A program made the position numbers and the translations under genes. A model generated the notes under the pieces. It was not told where the DNA came from and made no database searches. It was given only the letters and a program-made list of their open reading frames with translations. DNA of 64,000 nt from an uncultured Gammaproteobacteria bacterium (GTDB lineage Bacteria > Pseudomonadota > Gammaproteobacteria > GCA-002705445 > GCA-002716945): positions 62,001-126,000 of the forward strand of contig CACOMO010000004.1 of the NCBI GenBank assembly GCA_902628335.1, written 5' to 3'. Shown here piece after piece: positions 18,948 through 27,821 of the stretch (positions within the stretch are counted from its first letter, which is position 1; each line of letters opens with the position of its first letter).

Positions 18948-19683
18948 GTTTATTTTGTTGTCATTTTTTTTATACTCTTGCACAAAAGAAATCGTTCCAA
19001 ACTATTTAAGAGAATCAAATATCAATGAACAGTTTGTTCAAGAACAGTTTGACTCAGACATTATAAATATTCGACTAGATGACAATAAAACTTTCGTAAT
19101 GCTACAAAATGTCGAGAGTACTAACACGGCACCTATACTCTTGCTTCATGGAAGAGGTCTTTATCCCAATGAACCACTCGTGATGAATCCAATTAGAGAA
19201 GGCTTAGAGTCTGAATATAATATATTCTCTATACAGCTTCCTGTATTGGATAAAGGTGCTACATATTATGATTATAAAAAAATATTTACCTATTCAAACG
19301 AGAGAATATTAAAAGTATTAGAAAAAATATATTCTGAACACGGTAAAGTTATTATCATAGCGCATAGTTGTGGCGCGCATATGTTGGGCTCATATTTAGA
19401 TAGCAAAGGAAGTTTATATCTTGATTCAGTTGTTCTTTTAGGAGCAGGAGCAGTAGATAAAGATCAAACAGCAGATTTTTTTGACTACAGCTCATTAGGC
19501 ATAAAATTATTAAATGTCTACGGAGAGTTTGATCATAATTCTGTTGTTCAGCACAATAGCTATCTCATGTCTTTAGAGTCAGAGAATATTACTCACATTA
19601 TGATTAGTGATGCTGATCATTATTATAGGGATCAAAGTGAATCTGTTCTATTAATTCTAAAAAAATGGCTTATATCACGCTAA
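18937..19683 (+). CDS. Unassigned lipoprotein with alpha/beta-hydrolase features
   Basis: I do not recognise a named family. Starting from TTG 18937, the protein begins with a short lipoprotein signal: one Arg, a hydrophobic run and FLYSC, with the lipidation Cys at about residue 15. GAGGAG lies 11 bases upstream of that codon. The body looks like an alpha/beta hydrolase: LLLHGRGLYP near the oxyanion position, a nucleophile-like AHSCGAHMLG, VYGEFDH for the acid and DADHYY for the histidine. DUF3530-type hydrolases are a possible match. It is probably anchored in the envelope. It overlaps pip by about 11 bases and hisB follows 17 bases later. Confidence 0.7.
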   Translation: MIIRFILLSFFLYSCTKEIVPNYLRESNINEQFVQEQFDSDIINIRLDDNKTFVMLQNVESTNTAPILLLHGRGLYPNEPLVMNPIREGLESEYNIFSIQLPVLDKGATYYDYKKIFTYSNERILKVLEKIYSEHGKVIIIAHSCGAHMLGSYLDSKGSLYLDSVVLLGAGAVDKDQTADFFDYSSLGIKLLNVYGEFDHNSVVQHNSYLMSLESENITHIMISDADHYYRDQSESVLLILKKWLISR

Positions 19684-19700
19684 TATGTTATAGATAGCAT

Positions 19701-20294
19701 ATGAAAAATCGTGAAGCTAATGTTGAGAGGAATACTAAAGAAACTCAAATCGTTGCTAGTGTGGATCTAGATGGAAATGGCGTTGCAGACCTCAAGGCCG
19801 ATCTTCCTTTTCTCGAGCACATGTTAGAACAAGTTGCAAGACATGGAATGATGGATCTCAAGATTCATGCTAGAGGTGATCTTCAAATTGATGCTCACCA
19901 CACAGTTGAGGATATAGGCATCGTTCTCGGTCAAGTGATTGATAAGGCATTAGGTGAAAAACTTGGAATAAATAGGTTTGGTTCTTCTTATGTTCCATTA
20001 GATGAATCTTTGTCGAGAGTAGTTTTAGACTTCTCTGGGAGGCCGGGTTTACAGTACAATGTATCTTACCCGAGATCACGAGTCGGTGAATTTGATGTAG
20101 ATTTGCTTCAGGAATTTTTCCACGGTTTCGTAAATCATGCGAAGGCTACAGTCCATATTGACAATCTAAGGGGTGCTAATTCACACCATATTGCTGAAAC
20201 AATTTTCAAGGCGTTTGGAAAGGCGTTAAAGGTTGCAGTAGCACTTGACCCAAGAAACTTAAATAAAATACCATCAACGAAAGAAAAGCTTTAA
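19701..20294 (+). CDS. hisB: Imidazoleglycerol-phosphate dehydratase
   Basis: Dehydrates imidazole glycerol phosphate in histidine synthesis. The 197-residue protein is the monofunctional form, without the phosphatase domain of enterobacterial HisB. Metal-binding motifs are [13 protein letters not shown] near 37, [10 protein letters not shown] near 72 and [16 protein letters not shown] near 165. It overlaps hisH by one base and leads a compact hisB-H-A-F-E run. Confidence 0.97.
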   Translation: MKNREANVERNTKETQIVASVDLDGNGVADLKADLPFLEHMLEQVARHGMMDLKIHARGDLQIDAHHTVEDIGIVLGQVIDKALGEKLGINRFGSSYVPLDESLSRVVLDFSGRPGLQYNVSYPRSRVGEFDVDLLQEFFHGFVNHAKATVHIDNLRGANSHHIAETIFKAFGKALKVAVALDPRNLNKIPSTKEKL

Positions 20295-20917
20295 TGTCAA
20301 AAATTTCTGTTATTGATTATGGCATGGGTAATATTCACAGTGTAGCTAAAGCACTTCAAAAAGTATGTGGGAAAGAACACAAAGTGGTGATATCAAACTC
20401 AATCAAGGAAATTAAATCAAGTGATAAAATAGTATTTCCAGGACAAGGTGCTGCTAGGCTATGTATGGATAACTTACGAAATAAATTTAATTTGGTTGAA
20501 TTTAGAGAATTAATCTCTCAAAAGCCTTTTCTTGGAATTTGTATGGGTTTACAGATTCTAATGACATTTAGCGAGGAGGATAATACTGAGTGCCTTGATA
20601 TATTCAATGGACGTGTTGAACAAATACAATCATCAAATGGCCAGATCAAATTACCTCACATGGGTTGGAGTAAGGTAAACTTTACAAAAGATCATTCTTT
20701 GAGGGATCAAATTGGAAATGATTCATTTTTTTACTTTGTGCATAGCTATTATGTTTCTACTCCATCGCGTGAAGATATTATGTCTTTTACAGAATATGGT
20801 TGTAAATTTATATCCTCATTACAGAAAGATAATATATTAGCCGTTCAATTTCATCCTGAAAAAAGTTCCACAGCTGGCCTGAAATTATTAAGTAACTTTA
20901 TTAACTGGAGGGTATGA
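20294..20917 (+). CDS. hisH: Imidazole glycerol phosphate synthase, glutaminase subunit
   Basis: A class I glutamine amidotransferase that feeds ammonia to HisF. The 207-residue protein has DYGMGNIHSV near 7, the nucleophile elbow FLGICMGLQIL (Cys near 83) and the His/Glu pair in VQFHPEKS near 190. hisA begins on the base after its stop, so translation of the two is likely coupled. Confidence 0.97.
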   Translation: MSKISVIDYGMGNIHSVAKALQKVCGKEHKVVISNSIKEIKSSDKIVFPGQGAARLCMDNLRNKFNLVEFRELISQKPFLGICMGLQILMTFSEEDNTECLDIFNGRVEQIQSSNGQIKLPHMGWSKVNFTKDHSLRDQIGNDSFFYFVHSYYVSTPSREDIMSFTEYGCKFISSLQKDNILAVQFHPEKSSTAGLKLLSNFINWRV

Positions 20918-21646
20918 ATGAAAATATTGCCCGCTATTGATATTTTAGATGGATCTTGTGTTAGGTTAAATAAAGGGGATTACAGTCAAGTAACCAAATA
21001 CTCAGACGATCCTCTGTCTGTGGCTTCACAGTGGCATCAAGTTGGTATAAGAACAATTCATATTGTTGATTTAGATGGTGCAAGAGCAGGCAAACCTGCT
21101 AACTTCAGAGTTATTAAGAAAATAAGGGAAGCTTTTGATGATTTTTATATACAGGTAGGAGGAGGTATTAGAACAATAGAATCTATATCCGCGTATGTAA
21201 AGTCAGGGATAGACAAGGTTATAATTGGAACAAAAGCTCTTTCGTCACCAAGTTTTCTAGAATCAATACCAAAAAACTTAAAGGAAAAAGTCATTATTGA
21301 TATTGCAATGAATAACAGTTTTTTGGCAACTGATGGCTGGGTTGAAAAATCAAATGTTAAGATTACTGACTTTATCGAGTTTCTTGAAAATAATGAAATT
21401 AGAGAACTTGTAGTTACTGACATTAATAAAGATGGAATGTTGTCAGGTATTAACATAGAGATGTATAATCATATTTCATCAATGACAAATATACCGATAA
21501 TTGTATCTGGTGGAATAACAACATTAGAGGATGTAAAAAAAATAATTTCAATTAGAGCAAAAGGTCTAAGTGGTATAATCATAGGTAAAGCGATTTACGA
21601 AAATAAAATCAGTATATCTGATCTAGTTAAACTGGAGATCCTATAG
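20918..21646 (+). CDS. hisA: ProFAR isomerase
   Basis: A (beta-alpha)8 isomerase that opens the ribosyl ring of ProFAR. It begins [18 protein letters not shown], with the N-terminal catalytic Asp in PAID, and has the C-terminal Asp in [11 protein letters not shown] plus the two phosphate-binding loops QVGGGIRT and [10 protein letters not shown]. It is 242 residues long. The stop TAG overlaps the hisF GTG start by one base. Confidence 0.96.
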   Translation: MKILPAIDILDGSCVRLNKGDYSQVTKYSDDPLSVASQWHQVGIRTIHIVDLDGARAGKPANFRVIKKIREAFDDFYIQVGGGIRTIESISAYVKSGIDKVIIGTKALSSPSFLESIPKNLKEKVIIDIAMNNSFLATDGWVEKSNVKITDFIEFLENNEIRELVVTDINKDGMLSGINIEMYNHISSMTNIPIIVSGGITTLEDVKKIISIRAKGLSGIIIGKAIYENKISISDLVKLEIL

Positions 21647-22407
21647 TGTCATATACAAAGAGAATTATTCCGTGCTTAGATATAGATGATGGAAGGGTTG
21701 TTAAAGGAGTAAATTTTGTTGATATAAAAGATGCAGGAGATCCTGTTGAAGTTGCAAAAAAATATGATTTAATGGGAGCTGACGAATTAGTTTTTCTTGA
21801 TATCACTGCAACTCATCAAGATAGAAAAACAATAGTAAACACAGTTGAAAATGTTGCGAATGAAGTATTTATCCCTCTCACAGTTGGTGGAGGAGTTTCT
21901 GGATATAATGATGTTTTAACTTTACTAAAAGCTGGAGCAGATAAGGTAGCAATCAATAGTGCTGCTGTCGAAAATCCTGATCTGATTAATGAGGTAACTT
22001 CAAAAATTGGTAGCCAATGTATTGTTGCTGCAATTGATGCAAAATTTACATCTGACGGTATTTGGAAAGTTTTTACTCATGGTGGGAGAAAAGAGACAGG
22101 TATTGATGCACTAGAATGGGCCAAGGAACTCAATGATAGAGGTGCCGGTGAGTTACTGATCACCAGTATGGATCGTGATGGTACTAAAGATGGTTTTGAT
22201 AACAATTTATTAAAAGCTATTTCATCAGAAGTAACTATTCCTGTAATAGCTTCTGGAGGCGCAGGAACACTGAAACATATGTTAGATGCTGTAAAATTAG
22301 GTATGGCAGATGCTGTCTTGGCTGCTAGTATTTTCCATTATGAGATATTCTCTATTGAAGAAGTAAAGGAATACTTAAAAAATGAGGGGGTCTCCGTACG
22401 TATCTAG
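21646..22407 (+). CDS. hisF: Imidazole glycerol phosphate synthase, cyclase subunit
   Basis: The partner of HisH; it closes the imidazole ring and releases AICAR, which the purine pathway (purC is in this window) reuses. The 253-residue protein starts with GTG. It shows [16 protein letters not shown] near 5, [16 protein letters not shown], the second catalytic Asp in [11 protein letters not shown] near 182 and ASGGAGTL. It is a paralogue of the preceding hisA. A 22-base gap separates it from hisE; a hisI gene might be expected here but none is present. Confidence 0.97.
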   Translation: MSYTKRIIPCLDIDDGRVVKGVNFVDIKDAGDPVEVAKKYDLMGADELVFLDITATHQDRKTIVNTVENVANEVFIPLTVGGGVSGYNDVLTLLKAGADKVAINSAAVENPDLINEVTSKIGSQCIVAAIDAKFTSDGIWKVFTHGGRKETGIDALEWAKELNDRGAGELLITSMDRDGTKDGFDNNLLKAISSEVTIPVIASGGAGTLKHMLDAVKLGMADAVLAASIFHYEIFSIEEVKEYLKNEGVSVRI

Positions 22408-22429
22408 CTATTTATGATACTCTTAAGTA

Positions 22430-22762
22430 ATGAACAGCAAATCATATAGAAATATACTTGAGGACTTATTTCTAGTTTTGGAGGACAGAAAAGTAAATCC
22501 TACTAAGAACTCTTATGTCACCAGTTTATATGAAGATGGCAATAATAAAATCAATGAAAAAATACTTGAAGAGGCACAAGAATATATAGAAGCTATAAAA
22601 AACAGCAAAAAAGACTCTATTATTCATGAAGCTGCTGATTTATGGTTCCATACTTTAGTATCATTGGCTTTGAATGACCTTACGCCGAATGATATCCTAG
22701 AAGAGTTAGAAAGACGTTTTGGTCGATCCGGGATAGAGGAAAAAGCATCAAGAGAAAAATGA
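22430..22762 (+). CDS. hisE: Phosphoribosyl-ATP pyrophosphohydrolase
   Basis: Removes pyrophosphate from PR-ATP, the second step of histidine synthesis. The 110-residue protein carries the MazG-like helix motifs KILEEAQEYIEAI near 44 and HEAADLWFHTLV near 66, followed by the ILEELERRFGRSG tail. It is a stand-alone HisE with no fused HisI. hisE followed by tatABC is a common proteobacterial order, seen here with only 8 bases before tatA. Confidence 0.95.
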   Translation: MNSKSYRNILEDLFLVLEDRKVNPTKNSYVTSLYEDGNNKINEKILEEAQEYIEAIKNSKKDSIIHEAADLWFHTLVSLALNDLTPNDILEELERRFGRSGIEEKASREK

Positions 22763-22770
22763 GGTAAAAT

Positions 22771-22962
22771 ATGTTAAGCGGAATATCACCATGGTCAATA
22801 TTACTAATACTTATCATAGTAGTATTGTTATTTGGTACAAAAAAATTGAGGAATGTCGGCTCTGATTTAGGTTCGGCAATCAAAAGTTTTAAAAAATCAT
22901 CAAGGGAAGAGACGCCAGACGATAAAGTCGTTACTAATAAATCATCAAAAGAAGATAAATAA
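22771..22962 (+). CDS. tatA: Twin-arginine translocase subunit TatA
   Basis: The 63-residue protein is one N-terminal membrane helix ([15 protein letters not shown]), the conserved [22 protein letters not shown] amphipathic segment and a charged tail. This is the TatA/E pattern: many copies form the passage for folded proteins. It is followed 5 bases later by tatB. A role in exporting cofactor-bound periplasmic enzymes is known for the family. Confidence 0.95.
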   Translation: MLSGISPWSILLILIIVVLLFGTKKLRNVGSDLGSAIKSFKKSSREETPDDKVVTNKSSKEDK

Positions 22963-22967
22963 GTCTC

Positions 22968-23228
22968 ATGTTTGATATTGGGTTTTGGGAATTATTCTTA
23001 ATATTCATGCTACTACTATTTGTAGTTGGTCCTGAAAAATTACCAATTGTTGCAGGTTTTTTAGGCAAATGGTTTGGGAAGTTACAAAGATATTTTTTTG
23101 AACTTAAAGACTCTATTCAGCAAGAGACATCCGATACTACAGGTGAGATTAACAAAATTGTTAATGACCAGAAATCACAGATAGAAGATCTCCAAGAAAA
23201 AATAAAAAAAGCTAATAAGGAAGATTGA
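22968..23228 (+). CDS. tatB: Twin-arginine translocase subunit TatB
   Basis: The 86-residue protein has the TatB N-terminus FDIGFWELFLIFMLLLFVVGPEKLP, with the conserved Glu in the membrane helix and the GPEKLP hinge, then an amphipathic and charged coiled tail. With TatC it forms the receptor for twin-arginine signal peptides. It is shorter than enterobacterial TatB. Its stop overlaps the ORF-track start of tatC, but the likely tatC ATG is 2 bases downstream. Confidence 0.94.
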   Translation: MFDIGFWELFLIFMLLLFVVGPEKLPIVAGFLGKWFGKLQRYFFELKDSIQQETSDTTGEINKIVNDQKSQIEDLQEKIKKANKED

Positions 23229-23230
23229 TT

Positions 23231-24052
23231 ATGTCAGATAAAACTGAGTCTCAAAACTCCTACCAATCACTAGTCCCACATTTTCAAGAATTAAAAATGA
23301 GATTATCAAGATCTCTTATATTTGTTTTAATCATTTTTATTATTCTCTTTCCTTTCTCAAATGATATTTATAATCAACTTGCAGATCCTCTAATGCGTAA
23401 TTTACCCGAGAATAGTTCCATGATTGCAATAGACGTCGCATCCCCATTCTTTATTCCTTTTAAATTAGTAATGATTATATCTATTTTTATATCCATCCCA
23501 TTTCTTCTATATCATCTATGGATGTTTATCGCTCCAGGTCTTTATAAAAAAGAAAAAAAACTTGTCTTACCTATACTTATATCAAGTAGTATACTGTTTT
23601 ATCTTGGTGCTGCTTTCGCATATTTTGTTGTATTTCCACTCCTTTTTTCATTTTTTATCAGCATAGCACCAGATGGTATATCGGTTATGACTGATATTAG
23701 TAGGTATCTTGATTTTGTAATCACACTATTTTTTGCTTTCGGCTTTGCATTTGAAGTCCCTATCATTACAATTCTTTTGATTGTTACTAATGTAAGTACT
23801 GTACAAAGCCTTAAGAGAAAAAGACCATATGTTATAGTTGGCGCATTTATTGTGGGAATGCTACTAACACCACCAGATGTAGTTTCACAGACATTATTGG
23901 CTGTTCCAATATGGATTTTGTATGAATTAGGTATTCTATTTTCAGTAATTATAAGTAAAAATAGGAAGATGTCTGATGATGTACTTCATGATCAAATAGA
24001 TAATGTAAATAATGCAAATACAAAAAGTAAATCTGGGGTAGATAATGACTAG
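23231..24052 (+). CDS. tatC: Twin-arginine translocase subunit TatC
   Basis: The polytopic receptor subunit of the Tat system (273 residues from ATG 23231). It shows the N-terminal HFQELKMRLSRSL motif, the WMFIAPGLYKKEKK loop, FAFGFAFEVPI and GMLLTPPDVVSQ, all TatC signatures, with about six membrane segments. An in-frame TTG at 23225 is possible but less likely. The last 8 bases overlap the phosphoglycerate mutase gene. Confidence 0.97.
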   Translation: MSDKTESQNSYQSLVPHFQELKMRLSRSLIFVLIIFIILFPFSNDIYNQLADPLMRNLPENSSMIAIDVASPFFIPFKLVMIISIFISIPFLLYHLWMFIAPGLYKKEKKLVLPILISSSILFYLGAAFAYFVVFPLLFSFFISIAPDGISVMTDISRYLDFVITLFFAFGFAFEVPIITILLIVTNVSTVQSLKRKRPYVIVGAFIVGMLLTPPDVVSQTLLAVPIWILYELGILFSVIISKNRKMSDDVLHDQIDNVNNANTKSKSGVDND

Positions 24053-24581
24053 ATCACTGTGGTTTGTTAGACATGCGCAATCTGAATACAATAAAAAAAA
24101 GCTTTTTACAGGTTGGCATGATCCATCGCTAACTGATCATGGCGTCGCTATGGCTAAAGAGCTTAAAAAAGAAGTAGATAGCGTGATGTTCTCACATGTA
24201 TTTTCTTCTCCACTTCAGAGGGCTTATCAGACTGCTAAAATCTTAGTAGATGAAAAAAGAATTGTTATTGATGATCGCATCAAAGAGAGAAGTTATGGTG
24301 ATTGGTCGGCTAAAAATAAAGATCAAGTAAAAGATATCGAGGGGGAGAATAATTATAGAGCTGCCAGGCGAGGTTGGCACACTAGCCCACCAAATGGTGA
24401 GAGTCTTAAGGATGTTGGTGATCGTGTTAAGTCTTTTCTGCAAGAATTACCCAAAGAGGGCAATATCCTAATTGTCTCACATGGTAATACTATTAGAGCA
24501 ATATCTGTACTTTTTGGTATCAATACAACAGAATCTGTATCTGATTACGAAATCAAAGTTGGCACTGTCTTAAAAGTATAA
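24045..24581 (+). CDS. gpmA: Short phosphoglycerate mutase / histidine phosphatase family protein
   Basis: A cofactor-dependent PGM-type protein of 178 residues. It has the phosphohistidine motif VRHAQSEYN near 8, KLFTGWHDPSLTDHG near 20, IKERSYGDWSAKN near 82, PNGESLKDVGDRV and SHGNTIRAI, all placed as in GpmA. It is much shorter than the roughly 250-residue E. coli enzyme, as in compact alphaproteobacterial forms. Interconversion of 3- and 2-phosphoglycerate would link the glycerate kinase product and the gap-pgk-pyk genes here, but a general phosphatase role is not excluded. It overlaps tatC by 8 bases. Confidence 0.8.
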   Translation: MTRSLWFVRHAQSEYNKKKLFTGWHDPSLTDHGVAMAKELKKEVDSVMFSHVFSSPLQRAYQTAKILVDEKRIVIDDRIKERSYGDWSAKNKDQVKDIEGENNYRAARRGWHTSPPNGESLKDVGDRVKSFLQELPKEGNILIVSHGNTIRAISVLFGINTTESVSDYEIKVGTVLKV

Positions 24582-24601
24582 AGCCAGCATCCCTGCTGGC
24601 T
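24582..24601. terminator. GC-rich inverted repeat after gpmA
   Basis: AGCCAGC and GCTGGCT flank a six-base loop directly after the gpmA stop. On the plus strand no T-run follows (CTACGAAGG comes next), so it would be a poor intrinsic terminator for gpmA. On the minus strand the hairpin is followed by TTTATACTTTT, which looks more like an intrinsic terminator for leftward transcription. It lies in the 24582-24769 gap, which also holds AAGGAGGT (anti-Shine-Dalgarno on the other strand) and no convincing coding sequence. Confidence 0.5.
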
Positions 24602-24769
24602 CTACGAAGGAGGTATATAAGTATATTATTATATAGTTATTAGTTTGTAAAGATAAAAATATGACTATTTTACCCACATCATTACCCACAACTACTGAAT
24701 TTCCCCATTTTGTTTAGTATTTAGTGCAAATTTAAGTATTTGTCATGCAATCCTGTATCATTAATGTGC

Positions 24770-25240
24770 ATGATAAAAAATATAATACGCAAGTTATTGA
24801 GTGCCGTTATCCCTGCTTTTTTTGCTATGCTAACTATTAGTCTTCTGGCTTATATCATATCGTTGAATATACTATCAATGATTATGGTAGTATCTTTCGG
24901 AGCTACAATGGTACTAATGTTTGGCTATCCAAAAAGCCCCTTCGCACATCCTAAGAATATACTCTTCGGACACTCTGTTACAACAATTGCTGGTATTGTT
25001 ATGTGTAGTTTGTTACAGGGCCCAACTTTCTTTTTATTAGGTTTGTCTGTTGGCTTTGGAATTTATCTAATGATGATCTTTAATGTTGTTCATCCTCCTG
25101 CAGGTGGTAACCCAATAGCTGTTGTATTAGCTAACCACACTTATGATTACTTATTACAATCAATCGTATTAGGCGCAATAATCATCATACTACTGGGATA
25201 TTTTATCCATAACCTAATACTAGACAATAAATATCCATAA
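24770..25240 (+). CDS. HPP-family integral membrane protein
   Basis: A roughly 156-residue protein with four or so hydrophobic segments and the family signature NVVHPPAGGNPIAVVLAN. HPP proteins are membrane proteins, some fused to CBS domains, and a chloroplast homologue has been linked to nitrite transport; the bacterial substrate is not known to me. No CBS domain is present here. The ORF track begins with TTG at 24740; ATG 24764 and 24770 are better candidates, though none has a clear ribosome-binding site. It is convergent with the tRNA-msrA-rpoD unit. Confidence 0.8.
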   Translation: MIKNIIRKLLSAVIPAFFAMLTISLLAYIISLNILSMIMVVSFGATMVLMFGYPKSPFAHPKNILFGHSVTTIAGIVMCSLLQGPTFFLLGLSVGFGIYLMMIFNVVHPPAGGNPIAVVLANHTYDYLLQSIVLGAIIIILLGYFIHNLILDNKYP

Positions 25241-25269
25241 ATAATAAGGAGAGGAAAACTAATAGATAA

Positions 25270-25343
25270 TGGGCCCGGGAGGACTCGAACCTCCGACCAA
25301 TGGATTATGAGTCCACTGCTCTAACCAACTGAGCTACAGGCCC
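25270..25343 (-). tRNA. tRNA with CAU anticodon, probably tRNA-Ile2 (lysidine type)
   Basis: The minus-strand sequence folds as a complete cloverleaf: acceptor GGGCCTG/CGGGCCC, D stem GCTC/GAGC, anticodon stem GTGGA/TCCAT with loop CTCATAA (anticodon CAT), and T arm GGAGG-TTCGAGT-CCTCC. The discriminator base is A and CCA is not encoded. CAU can be elongator Met, initiator Met or Ile2. The C1-G72 mismatch of the initiator is absent. The position next to rpoD matches the Ile2 gene (ileX) of E. coli, so I favour Ile2 over elongator Met. It lies 3 bases after msrA and is probably processed from the rpoD-msrA transcript. Confidence 0.93.
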
Positions 25344-25346
25344 AAA

Positions 25347-25814
25347 CTAGAAAAAGCTACTCTGCTTCTTCTTTCTAATATACTTTTGATGGTACTCTTC
25401 TGCAATCCAAAAAGAACTAGCTTCTTCGATGGTTGTAACAATGGAATTATTAAATTTTGTCTCGTTAAGTTGCTTGATTTTGTTCTCGCTAGATAAGCGT
25501 TGGAAGTCATTTAGAAAAAAGATTGTTGATCTATATTGTGTGCCAAAATCTGGACCTTGACGATTAAGTGTAGTCGGGTCATGAATCTTAAAAAAGATAT
25601 CCAGAAGTTCGTCATATGTTATTTCATCACTACTGTAGTGGACTCTCACTGCTTCCGCGTGATAAGTATCTCCAGCACAAACATCTCTGTATGTAGGATT
25701 CTCTGTATTACCGCCAATGTAGCCTACTTCAGTTTCTTTAACACCTTTTGTGGATAGAAATTTTTCTTCTATTCCCCAAAAACAACCAGCTGCGAAGATT
25801 GCAATGTCAGTCAT
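25347..25814 (-). CDS. msrA: Peptide-methionine (S)-S-oxide reductase
   Basis: Repairs oxidised methionine. The 155-residue protein has the catalytic [10 protein letters not shown] near 8, [29 protein letters not shown], the [19 protein letters not shown] block and the C-terminal AEEYHQKY. Its start overlaps the rpoD stop by 8 bases, an unusual partner for the main sigma factor, and a tRNA gene follows 3 bases after its stop. Confidence 0.96.
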   Translation of the reverse strand: MTDIAIFAAGCFWGIEEKFLSTKGVKETEVGYIGGNTENPTYRDVCAGDTYHAEAVRVHYSSDEITYDELLDIFFKIHDPTTLNRQGPDFGTQYRSTIFFLNDFQRLSSENKIKQLNETKFNNSIVTTIEEASSFWIAEEYHQKYIRKKKQSSFF

Positions 25815-27708
25815 TATCTAAAAAACTTTTCAGATTATGTGCTCTAGAGGGGTGTCTGAGTTTTCTTAGTGCTTTAGCTTCAATCTGTCTAATTCTCTCT
25901 CTAGTAACATCAAATTGCTTACCAACTTCCTCTAAGGTATGGTCAGTATTCATATCAATCCCAAATCTCATACGTAGTACTTTTGCTTCTCTTGGAGTTA
26001 GGCTTGATAGTATGTCGCGTGTTGAATCAGATAAGCCACTATTGATTGTCTCATCCAGTGGTTTCTCAGCGTTCTCATCTTCTATAAAATCTCCTAGATG
26101 CGAATCCTCGTCATCACCTACTGGTGATTCCATAGAAATAGGTTCTTTTGCAATCTTCAAAACACGTCTTACTTTATCTTCTGGCATCTCCATATGTACT
26201 GACAGCTCTTCTGGGGTAGCTTCTTTGCCATTTTCTTGTAATAGTTTTCGTTGAATTCTATTTAACTTGTTAATTGTCTCAATCATGTGCACAGGTATTC
26301 TGATAGTCCTTGCTTGATCTGCAATAGATCGTGTAATTGCTTGTCGTATCCACCAAGTTGCATATGTAGAGAACTTGTAACCTCTTCTATACTCAAACTT
26401 GTCAACCGCTTTCATTAAGCCTATATTTCCCTCTTGGATAAGATCTAAAAACTGTAAGCCTCTATTGGTATATTTTTTTGCTATTGATATCACTAATCTT
26501 AAATTCGCCTCTACCATCTCCTTCTTAGCATTTCTCTCTTTGAGCTCACCGCTACGTCTCTCTTTATTAATTTTCTTGATCTCTGCAATTGTTATATCTT
26601 GATCGTCTTCTATTGATTTAAGTTTTTTTTGATATTTTGTAATTTGACTTTTCGCAAGTTCTAAATCAGCTTTGTTTAATTTAGATTTCTTGATATATCC
26701 ATCTATGAAAGTCATGTCATCAACACCATCTTTTAAATACGTTATCAATTCTTTTTTAGGGATATTCAGTGTTCCCATACATATTTTGACAATCTCTTTT
26801 TCATATCTTGTAATCACTGAGGTTATCTTTTCGATTCTCTGTGTTAACTTCTCTTTAAACAAACTCGTAAATTTGAAGTTAGATATCTTGCTTTTTAATT
26901 CCTCAAAAGCTTTTTTATATTTTTTATTATTTTTCTTTTTAAAAGTACAATACTCTAAATAAAGACCATTAATCTCATTTACAGATCTGATAACAAGTTC
27001 TTTATCAATGGATGAGTCAATCACTTCTTCATCAGAATCATCATCAACATCACTAACATCCTCTATGTCCGTTGTGTCGGCCTTCGCATCATTTTTGATA
27101 TCGTCATCTTTAATTACTTGAGCGTTGTTAGGTATCTGATCACTTTTAAATTCCTCTTCATTGTCATTTTTTATATCCAGTATATAATCTGCAACTAGTG
27201 AGTCTATTTCGTCTTCGTCCTCTATATTCTCAAATACTTCTGTGAAAAACGCTGCTGATTCTGGAAAGCATTGAATCGCTTGATAGACCAGTTTTTGCCC
27301 CTCTTCAATTTTTTTTGCTATTATGATTTCACCAGCTCTGTTGAGAAGCTCAACAGTGCCCATTTCCCTCATATACATTCTCACTGGATCAGATGTTCGC
27401 CCAAATTCTTCATCCAAAGTTGAGAGAACTTCCACAGCCTCGTCGACAGTTAAATCACTATCCTCATCGTCTGATATTTCGTCATCATTTAAGATCGGCT
27501 CCTCGTTTGCTTCTTTAGAGGAGTCTACTACTTTGATCTTAAGGTCGGTTATTATTTTGGTGACTTGATCGATCTGGTCTTGTTCAAACTGATTATTTGG
27601 AAGAAGATCGTTTATATCAGAAACAGTTAAAAATCCCTGCTTCCTGCCCTTTTCAATAAGCTCCTCAATCTTATTCTGTTTTGATTTCGATAAATTTGAA
27701 TTGGTCAT
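25807..27708 (-). CDS. rpoD: RNA polymerase primary sigma factor (sigma-70)
   Basis: The housekeeping sigma factor, 633 residues. Visible regions in order: region 1.1 ([25 protein letters not shown]), region 1.2 ([16 protein letters not shown]), a long acidic and then lysine-rich non-conserved insert as in proteobacterial RpoD, region 2 ([21 protein letters not shown] through [14 protein letters not shown]), region 3, and region 4 ([33 protein letters not shown]). rpsU and dnaG, often upstream in gammaproteobacteria, are absent; a thioredoxin-fold gene is divergent instead. Confidence 0.98.
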   Translation of the reverse strand: MTNSNLSKSKQNKIEELIEKGRKQGFLTVSDINDLLPNNQFEQDQIDQVTKIITDLKIKVVDSSKEANEEPILNDDEISDDEDSDLTVDEAVEVLSTLDEEFGRTSDPVRMYMREMGTVELLNRAGEIIIAKKIEEGQKLVYQAIQCFPESAAFFTEVFENIEDEDEIDSLVADYILDIKNDNEEEFKSDQIPNNAQVIKDDDIKNDAKADTTDIEDVSDVDDDSDEEVIDSSIDKELVIRSVNEINGLYLEYCTFKKKNNKKYKKAFEELKSKISNFKFTSLFKEKLTQRIEKITSVITRYEKEIVKICMGTLNIPKKELITYLKDGVDDMTFIDGYIKKSKLNKADLELAKSQITKYQKKLKSIEDDQDITIAEIKKINKERRSGELKERNAKKEMVEANLRLVISIAKKYTNRGLQFLDLIQEGNIGLMKAVDKFEYRRGYKFSTYATWWIRQAITRSIADQARTIRIPVHMIETINKLNRIQRKLLQENGKEATPEELSVHMEMPEDKVRRVLKIAKEPISMESPVGDDEDSHLGDFIEDENAEKPLDETINSGLSDSTRDILSSLTPREAKVLRMRFGIDMNTDHTLEEVGKQFDVTRERIRQIEAKALRKLRHPSRAHNLKSFLDND

Positions 27709-27736
27709 AAGATACTATGTTAATCAAAAATGATGT

Positions 27737-27766
27737 ATTATATCATCAACACCTATATTAAAACAA
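27737..27766 (-). promoter_or_regulatory. Predicted sigma-70 promoter for rpoD-msrA-tRNA
   Basis: On the minus strand TTGTTT (27766-27761), an 18-base spacer and a consensus TATAAT (27742-27737) lie about 30 bases upstream of the rpoD ATG. The -10 is perfect and the -35 keeps TTG only. This is by eye and AT-rich background makes chance matches possible. Confidence 0.45.
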
Positions 27767-27821
27767 TTAATGATAATGTATATATGATAATCGAGCAAGT
27801 GGGGTTATTCAATTATTTGAG

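Noticed and set aside
24661-24717. An 18-codon ORF (MTILPTSLPTTTEFPHFV) in the gap after gpmA
   Set aside because: No ribosome-binding site in range and no PqqA-like ExxxY or other known small-peptide motif.
25270-25343. Elongator methionine tRNA
   Set aside because: Anticodon CAU alone allows it, but the position beside rpoD fits tRNA-Ile2; not fully excluded.
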